A program made the position numbers and the translations under genes. From positions 121,369,723 to 121,433,722 of the forward strand of contig JALIRH010000001.1 in NCBI GenBank assembly GCA_023055505.1: a stretch of DNA of 64,000 nucleotides, read 5' to 3'. Of the stretch, positions 57,640 to 64,000 are shown in pieces; the stretch's first letter is position 1, and every line of letters begins with the position of its first letter. The notes under the pieces are model-generated. The model was not told the DNA's origin, did not search any database, and saw only the letters and a list, made by a program, of their open reading frames with translations. The stretch is from Callipepla californica brunnescens (lineage: Eukaryota > Chordata > Aves > Galliformes > Odontophoridae).

Positions 57640-58250
57640 CTGCGCTGGGAGCAGCTGAGAGGTTTTAACCATTCAGAGCCCGACTGGTCCACCCCCAGTC
57701 CGCAGCATCCCCGGGATCTCACTATTGCCAACGGCAGCATCGCGTTCCACGCAAAGCAGCGCAGGGTTGCACGCATTTACCTTACCCTTCCCCCTCCTCC
57801 TCCCCCCAGTAAACCCCTTCTTCACCCCTCACCACGCATCTGCCCCCCCGTTACACTCTTCCCAAAGCCACAAGTGCCCCGAGCATCCCAAAGGAAACGG
57901 TGCCATCCCAAAGGGAACGGAGCATCCCGAAAGGCTGCAGTCCCCCCCCCTCCATCCCCCGATCCCCCACTCCCCGGGCACAGCACGCAGTCACAGCCTC
58001 GGGAGTTGAGAAAGAAGCACGGAGAAAGCCTTCCATCGCCCATCCCGGGGTTCCTCGGTACCTTCGAGCCGCCGGAGCTCCGATATCACACCGCTCGATG
58101 CAGCCGATCCCGGAGCTCCGATGCCCGCAGCGCTCCGGCCCCAAGCACCGCCCCGACGGGGAGGGCAGCGCCGCGCCTGCGTGGGGCCGGGAGCTGGGAA
58201 CGGAGCTGGAGGGGGAAAGGGATTCCCGGGATTTAGGAGGCTGGGTTGGG
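57640..58250 (-). promoter_or_regulatory. CAPN5: CpG-rich block, candidate CAPN5 promoter and noncoding exon 1
   Basis: GC content and CpG density jump here relative to both flanks. There is a GC box (GGGGCGG on minus, 58154-58148) and an NRF1-like GCGCCTGCG near 58172. CAPN5 exon 2 has only about 15 nt of 5' UTR, so a noncoding first exon must lie upstream, and this is the most promoter-like sequence to its right. Possible minus-strand donors are GAAGG|GTAAGG at 57786/57785 (strong) and TCGAAG|GTACCG at 58062/58061 (weaker). A 360-codon frame on the plus strand (57154-58236) is Pro/Ser/Arg-rich low-complexity sequence that follows the base composition, so it is not called as a gene. The assignment to CAPN5 is inference. 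Confidence 0.45.
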
Positions 58251-58299
58251 AGAGGAGGGGGGTGGCAGGAAGGGGGGCAGCCGCTGGTTGCGGGGAACG

Positions 58300-60500
58300 G
58301 TAGCGGTCGGGGGTGGGAACGCTGGGAATTGGGGGCTGGGGGTTTGAGGGGGGATGGGGAGGGGATTGGGGTGGGTCTTAGGGGGCTGGGAGCTGCTGTT
58401 GGGGTGTGGGAGTGGGTGTTGTGAGTCTAGGGGTGGGCACTGGGGGGGGTGGAAGTGGAATTGGGAGAATGGAAGGAGGAATTGGGGTGCTGGGTGTGGA
58501 TGTTGTGAGTCTAGGAGTGAGAAAAGGAGCCAGGTGTGGGAACTGGAGGCAGTGGGAGTGGAAATTGGGGGAATTTGGGATCTTGGGGGTGAGAAATGGG
58601 GGTTGAAGTAGAAGTTGGGGGGCTGGGAGTGGATATTATGAGTCTAGGGGTGAGAAGGTGGGGGAATTGGGAGTTAAGGGATGGGGGGGAAATTGGGGTG
58701 GGTCTTAGGGGGCTGGGAGCTGCTGTTGGGGTGTGGGAGTGGGTGTTGTGAGTCTAGGGGTGGGCACTGGGGGGGGTGGAAGTGGAATTGGGAGAATGGA
58801 AGGAGGAATTGGGGGGCTGGGCGTGGATATTGTGAGTCTAGGAGTGAGAAAAGGAGCCAGGTGTGGGAACTGGGGGCAGTGGGAGTGGAAATTGGGGGAA
58901 TTTGGGATCTTGGGGGTGAGAAATGGGGGTTGAAGTAGAAGTTGGGGGGGCTGGGAGTGGATATTATGAGTCTAGGGGTGAGAAGGTGGGGGAATTGGGA
59001 GTTAAGGGATGGGGGGGAAATTGGGGTGGGTCTTAGGGGGCTGGGAGCTGCTGTTGGGGTGTGGGTGTTGTGAGTCTAGGGGTGGGTACTGGGGGGGGGT
59101 GGAAGTGGAATTGAGGGAATGGAAGGGGGAATTTGGGGTCTGGAGGGTGGGAACTGGGGGGCTGGGTGTGGATATTGTGAGTCTAGGAGTGAGAAAAGGA
59201 GCCAGGTGTGGGAACTGGGGGCAGTGGGAGTGGAAATTGGGGGAATGGAAGGGGGAACTTGAGATCTTGGGGGAGAAATGGGGGTTGAGGTGGAAGTTGG
59301 GGGGCTGGGGGTAGCAACTGGGATGTGGGAGTGGATATCATGAGTCTAGGGGTGAGAAGATGGGGGAATTGGGAGTTAGGGGATGGGGGGAACTTGGGGT
59401 GGGTCTTAGGGGGCTGGGAGCTGCTGTTGGGGTGTGGGAGTGGGTGTTGTGAGTCTAGGGGTGGGCACTGGAGGGGTGGAAGTGGAATTGAGGGAATGGA
59501 AGGGGGAATTTGGGGGTCTGGGGGTGGGAATTGGGGGTTGAGGTGGGAATTGGGAGGTTGGGTGTTGCAACTGGGGTGTGGATATTATGAGTCTAGGGGT
59601 GAGAAAAGGGAGCCAGGTGTGGGAACTGGGGGCAGTGGGAGTGGAAATTGGGGGAATGGAAGGGGGAATTTGGGATCTGGGGGGTGGGAATTGGGGGTTG
59701 AGGTGGGAATTGGGGGGCTGGAAGTAGAAACTGGAGTGTGGATTTTATGAGTCTAGGGGTGAGAAGATGGGTGAGGAGTGGAAAGTGGGGGGAATGAGAG
59801 TGGAAATGGGGGGAATGGAAGGGGGAATTTGGGATTTGGGGGGTGAGAAGTGTGGGTTGAGGTGGGAATTGGGGAGGCTGGGAGCAGCAGTTGGTGTCTG
59901 GGAGTAGTTATGAGTCTTGGGGTGAGCACACAGGGTCTGGAGTAGGGACTGGGGGACTAGGAGTGGGAGTTGGGGGTGGAAATTGGGGTGTGGGAGTGGA
60001 TATTGAGTCTAAGGGTGAGAACTGGGGGTCCGAAATGGAAACAGGAAATAGGAGTGGAAACTGGGGGTCTGGGGGAGAGAAGTGGGGGGCTGGAGGTGGG
60101 AGTTGGGGAAATGAGGATGGGAATTGGGGAGTATCAGTCTGGAGATGGGGGTGGATACTGGGTGTTGATGGGGGAGAACTGGGGGACTGGGATTTGGGAC
60201 TGGATATGTGTATTGAGAAGAACTAGGGTAGGATTTGGAGGTCTGAGGGTGAGAACTGGGAGTTGGGGTTGGAATTATGGGGGCTATAGGTGAAAATTGG
60301 GGGATGGGAACGGAAACTGGGGGACTAGGAATAGGAACTGGGTAATTGGAGAGTTAGGAGTGGGAATTGGGGGCACTGGGATGGGAATTGGGTGGATTAG
60401 GGGAATTGGAATAGGAATTGTGGACTGGAGATGGGAAGTAGGGGGATAGGGGTGGGAATTGGGGGAACTGGAATGGGAACTGGGGGGCTGGAGGTGGCAC
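58300..60500. repeat. G-rich minisatellite array with ~327 bp higher-order units
   Basis: About 2.2 kb made almost only of short phrases such as GGGGTGGGAATTGGGGG and GAGTCTAGGGGTGAGAA, all with G on the plus strand. The landmark GTGGGTCTTAGGGGGCTGGG recurs at 58371, 58698, 59026 and 59399, giving unit lengths of 327, 328 and 373. The first two units are nearly identical; those beyond 59.6 kb are diverged. Open frames across it are by-products of the repeat. Runs of three or more G occur every few bases, so quadruplex potential is high. Confidence 0.95.
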
Positions 60501-61095
60501 CAGGTACTGGCACCAGCCCCTAGGATCTCCTAGGTGCCTTGAGGCATCACCTGTGGAGGGAAGAGCAATCGAGGCGCAGGTTCTGGATAAGAATCATCCT
60601 GAAAGAGCCATATTTTCCAGAACCCAAAACCATTCCCTCTTCTCTGGTTTGCAAGAAAGAAACTGAAGCACGGAAGAGGGGGCAGGTGCTTGGCCCCATG
60701 TGCAGTATGGCTGGGGTGGCACAGTGGAAAATGCACGCTCTCACCACTCAAATATACCCCAGAATGGGCTTTTTGTTTTCTTTTGTAACTTTTGTCACAT
60801 ATTCAAATCATGCAGTATTTGTGTTAAGGCTATTTTAGTTCGTTTGCCAGAATGTCGTTCCAGGAATGCCATGTTTTCCCTGGCAGAAAAAGCCTTTGTT
60901 CGTGTTTACCTCCTCCTTGCGTGTTTTTCCTTTCTGCTTGCAGGCCTTGGGGGCTGCCGTGGTCTGGTTTTGCTCAAAACCAGGTCAATGCAATGACCCC
61001 AGTGTCTCCCTTTAGTTATTTATTTTTTTTAACCCAATGCAAAAAGGGGGAAAAAAAAAAGGGAGGGGTGAAAATATCCTATTAGGAGCCCACAG

Positions 61096-61281
61096 TGGAA
61101 AACTCCAGCAGCATACGGTGAAGTCAAACAATTAAACGAACAAAAAAAAAAAATCAACTAAAAAATGTGAAATCTCAGTTTGTAAAGGTTTTTTAAGGGG
61201 GAAGGGCAGACCCTATGCAGGTCTCCAACCCCAAGCCTCCAATCTTCAATAATGGCCATAAAAGGAAGACAAAGAAAGATG
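61096..61281 (+). repeat. Direct duplicate, copy 1
   Basis: It matches 63184-63361 closely in the same orientation, sharing TGGAAAACTCCAGCAGC, AAAATGTGAAATCTCAGTTT and GGTTTTTTAAGGGGGAAGGG. The copies differ mainly in a poly-A/CAAA tract and scattered substitutions. It contains no coding frame. Either a local duplication or two copies of an uncatalogued interspersed repeat. Confidence 0.9.
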
Positions 61282-62016
61282 TTCATTCTGAGTTGTTGTA
61301 CGCTTTAATCAGCATCCATCAGTGTTAATTGATTGATGGCACTTCAATAATTATGTTAATACCTCAGTATTAATTAATGATGGGTGATAAATGCATCATT
61401 CATCTCAGAGGTACACACATCTCCTGCCCTCCTTTTACCTTCCATGGTCTTCCGTAGTGGCAATGGAAGCAAAGAGACATTTTTACCTATTTGATGCCAA
61501 ATAGGATCCTAGGATGGCTTGGGTTGGTTATTGTGGTTATAGGGTTTAGGTTAAGGGGTCATAGGGTTGGGGATAAGCTGGGGTCAAGGATATGGGGAGA
61601 GGGAACACGTGGGAGTTTATCAGTTTATCATTTCCAATGGGGTTGGGACGCTGCACTGTGCAAAAGGAAGGAATGAAAAGGAAGTGAAAAATAAAAAGGA
61701 GAAATAAGAGACAAGTCAGTAATAGGAGCCTGACTTTATTCTAAATTATGTAAATATAATTGCTATCAGCATGTGGTGGTTCAGCATTGGGATGCACAAG
61801 GCTGTGGTGATGGGAGCGACATGAAAGATGGGCAAGGGGGAGGGAAGAAATACTGAGGCTTTAAGACTGGACCCTATAAATAAAGTAGAAATAAGGAAAA
61901 AAAAAACAAACTTTGACAAATTGTAATTCCTTCCAAATGCCCTGTCCCCAGTGCAGGAGCCTGGTGAGGGTGAGCAGAGCTTCTGCTCCTTTTTGAAGAT
62001 GCCAGCCAATGGACTC

Positions 62017-62118
62017 AACTGATGTACCCAACCAATGATCCCAACTGATAACCAATAAATCCAACTGATATACCCAACCAATAAACCCAACTGATGAACC
62101 CAACTGATAAACTCAACC
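62017..62118. repeat. Short minisatellite of CCAACTGAT / ACCAATAA phrases
   Basis: About five imperfect units alternating ACTGATGTACCCAACCAATG-like (about 26 bp) and shorter ACTGATGAACCCA forms. It carries three CCAAT pentamers on the plus strand as a by-product. Confidence 0.8.
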
Positions 62119-62809
62119 CAGTTCCTCTATCTGTGCTTGAAATGAACAGCATTTTTTTTTCTGACTTTTACAAAGTCACTCAGCCCCGTTACAGCCTCTG
62201 GAATACCAGTAATGTATTCTCTCTTTTTCCTCTCCACATGATTGCAGCATAATCTCCTCCTCACTTGATTTATTCAAGCGGGCCTTCAGATGCTCCAGTA
62301 ATGGGAGTCATTTAGGTCCCTCTGCAGATATGTATTTATTTATTGCCGTTCATTTAAGCTGCAGAGCCAGTTGGCAGGAAGGAGGCAAGGCTGGGGTCAC
62401 AAGGATGTTAAATTATTTGCTGTCAAAAATAGCTGGTAGAGGAAGTTAAATTCAGCAAGGTCGTTCAAGGTCATGGCCAATCACTGGTGGGAGGAGAAGG
62501 GCATTAATTAACTGCTTTATTTATGGGGGTCATCGTGACCAGTTTGTAACAAAGGGAAGTGACAGCAACTCCTCCTGTTTTTGGCAAAAGCAGCTCACGA
62601 GTGAGAAGCCAAATTGCTGTCCTTGACCACAGTGGAGAAGTTTGGGCTATAATTCAGCGATGTGCTTCCCATGAAGATGTGCTTAGTAGGGTTCAGAGGG
62701 CAGGTGAGTATTTTGGGCACTCACACAAGTCCTTGCCCAGGATTCTGCTACCTCTTTTGGTAGCCAGTCCAGTTGCTGTGCATGCTTTCTGCTAAATATA
62801 TTACAGTGG

Positions 62810-63085
62810 AACATCACCACCAGTGCTGGCTGCGCTGCTGCTGACACAGGACAGGATACCGTTGGTCTTCTTGGCCACTTGGGCACACTGCTGGCTCATA
62901 TTCAGATGACTGTCAGCCCCAGACCCTCTTTCTCCACCCAGCTTTCAGCCACTAAGCCCCAAGACTGTATATAGCATTACCTGGGGTTGTTGTGGCCAAA
63001 GTGCAGGACCAGGCACTTGGTCTTGTTAAATTTCATCCCATTGTCCTCAACCTAGTGATGCAGCCTAGCTTAAGAGCTCCGTAAG
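62810..63085 (-). mobile_element. CR1 LINE ORF2-region fragment
   Basis: Minus strand: GGTCTTCTTGGCCACTTGGG, CACACTGCTGGCTCATATTC, GTTGTTGTGGCCAAAGTGCA and GGCACTTGGTCTTGTTAAAT, a known CR1 internal block. Reading frame broken. Confidence 0.9.
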
Positions 63086-63183
63086 ATCACAGTTCTCCTC
63101 CCTTTCCATTTTCCCCCACCATGGATAACCTAAGGTAGGAAAAGCAAGTACTAAAGAAAAGAAGAGAGGGGATTAGCTCACGA

Positions 63184-63361
63184 TGGAAAACTCCAGCAGC
63201 AAAAGGTGAAGTCAAACAAACAAACAAACAAAATCAACTAAAAAATGTGAAATCTCAGTTTTTGAAGGTTTTTTAAGGGGGAAGGGCAGACCCTATGAAG
63301 GTCTCCAACCCCAAGCCTCCAATCTTTAGTAATGGCCCTGAAAACAAGACAAGGAAAGATG
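63184..63361 (+). repeat. Direct duplicate, copy 2
   Basis: The partner of 61096-61281, 2.09 kb away. Here the variable tract is (CAAA)n rather than poly-A, and the flanks on both sides are unrelated to those of copy 1. Confidence 0.9.
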
Positions 63362-64000
63362 TGCCCACATGTGCCCAAGAGTCAACAAGCCTTGTGGGTT
63401 GTTGCATGGCCTTCCACAGGGAAGCATCCCTACTAATACAGCCAGGTTTTAATGACAGCAATGCTCATCCAGAAGAGACCTTTCCATCCAAAGATCCGTA
63501 TCAAAAAACCTTTCATCATCAAAAGCCCATTTTTTTTCCCCGCATTCTTTCTGCATAAAATGAAAGCTGGATACCATAACACGTGGAAAATCTTGTTGAA
63601 AGCCACTCTGCCTCGCTGCTGAACACGTTTCTGGATGTGGCAGAGCGGATGCAGCTGGCTGGCATACAGCTCACACTAATTGATAGCTCTGCTGGGAAAT
63701 CCATACCGTTAAATTCTGCACTTAATTGTCTGTATCTGCGCTCCCTTCTACACAGTCACAAATCAAGGAGCTTCGCAACAGGCTGCCTGGTGTTCAGCAA
63801 GATAAAAGTCAGGCAGCAAGAAGCTTGCTTGCAAAGGAATGAAAACATGAAGCTGTGATTGATCCGAAGGAGTGGTGATGCACTGGAACAGGTATCTGGG
63901 GAAATCTACATGTGAGGGGATGAAATTAGGGCAAGTGTCGCGGGTTCTGAACCCCAGCTGAATGGAGCACCCAGTCACACACAGAGGAAGGAGGTTTTCC
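63362..64000. other. Right flank, part 2
   Basis: No gene is recognised. A weak plus-strand CR1-like phrase (GGAGTGGTGATGCACTGGAA) is seen near 63869-63900. Confidence 0.45.

Larger units (their letters stand above)
60501..62805. other. Right flank, part 1
   Basis: Unique-looking AT-rich sequence holding duplicate copy 1, the ACTGAT minisatellite and two motif-rich stretches. 61298-61400 is rich in homeodomain-type motifs (TTAATTGATTGATGG, AATTATGTTAAT, ATTAATTAATGATGG). 62450-62540 contains TTCAAGGTCATGG (nuclear-receptor NR5A/ERR-type), CCAAT and CATTAATTAAC. These resemble conserved noncoding elements but that is untested. No gene is recognised. Confidence 0.45.

Noticed and set aside
57154..58236. 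360-codon open frame on the plus strand
   Set aside because: It overlaps the CpG-rich block, is Pro/Ser/Arg-rich throughout, has no recognisable domain or splice context, and other frames there are also open because GC-rich sequence has few stops.
58354..60293. Series of Gly/Trp-rich frames with repeated MGVGVVSLGV and MGGKLGWVLGG segments
   Set aside because: They are direct translations of the G-rich minisatellite and repeat with it; no independent evidence of coding.

Overview
This is vertebrate nuclear DNA and almost certainly from a bird. Genes are split into short exons by GT-AG introns. The spaces between them hold dozens of 5'-truncated CR1 LINE fragments with the avian-type octamer 3' tail (ATTCTATG on one strand, CATAGAAT on the other). 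No prokaryotic operons, viral genes or CRISPR arrays are visible. The species cannot be told from the sequence alone.

The centre of the window is one complete protein-coding gene on the minus strand, calpain-5 (CAPN5). Twelve coding exons between 45647 and 12406 join in phase at canonical GT-AG sites into a 641-codon reading frame. The frame carries the catalytic Cys, His and Asn, and ends in C2-like and C2 domains with no EF-hand domain. Intron 3 of CAPN5 (20244-30100) contains a second, intronless gene in the same orientation, olfactory marker protein (OMP, 26982-26503, 159 codons). This nested arrangement is known from mammals and fish and identifies the locus.

From right to left, which is the direction of transcription: 60.5-64 kb is spacer with a duplicated 0.18 kb block, possible conserved noncoding sequence and a CR1 remnant. 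At 58.3-60.5 kb lies an extremely G-rich minisatellite array with a ~327 bp higher-order period. At 57.6-58.25 kb there is a CpG-rich block, the best candidate for the CAPN5 promoter and noncoding first exon. From 45.7 to 57 kb is presumed intron 1, rich in CR1. CAPN5 exons 2-13 run from 45.66 to 12.4 kb, with OMP at 26.5-27.0 kb. The likely CAPN5 3' UTR runs to about 10.08 kb, where there is an AATAAA. At 5.94-6.5 kb a second GC-rich block ends in a strong minus-strand splice donor. By mammalian gene order (CAPN5 followed by MYO7A on the same strand) it is a candidate MYO7A first exon, but no MYO7A coding exon is visible in the remaining 6 kb.

CAPN5 is a widely expressed non-classical calpain linked to retinal disease in humans. 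OMP is the cytosolic marker of mature olfactory neurons. They share a locus but no known pathway. I did not find a new multi-gene system. The points most worth a second look are the intact avian OMP, a Cys at an Arg position of CAPN5 (DDCLP), an octamer array directly behind the exon 10 splice donor, the G-rich array upstream of the CpG island, and a CpG-dense, terminal-exon-like stretch at 8.98-9.07 kb that I could not identify.
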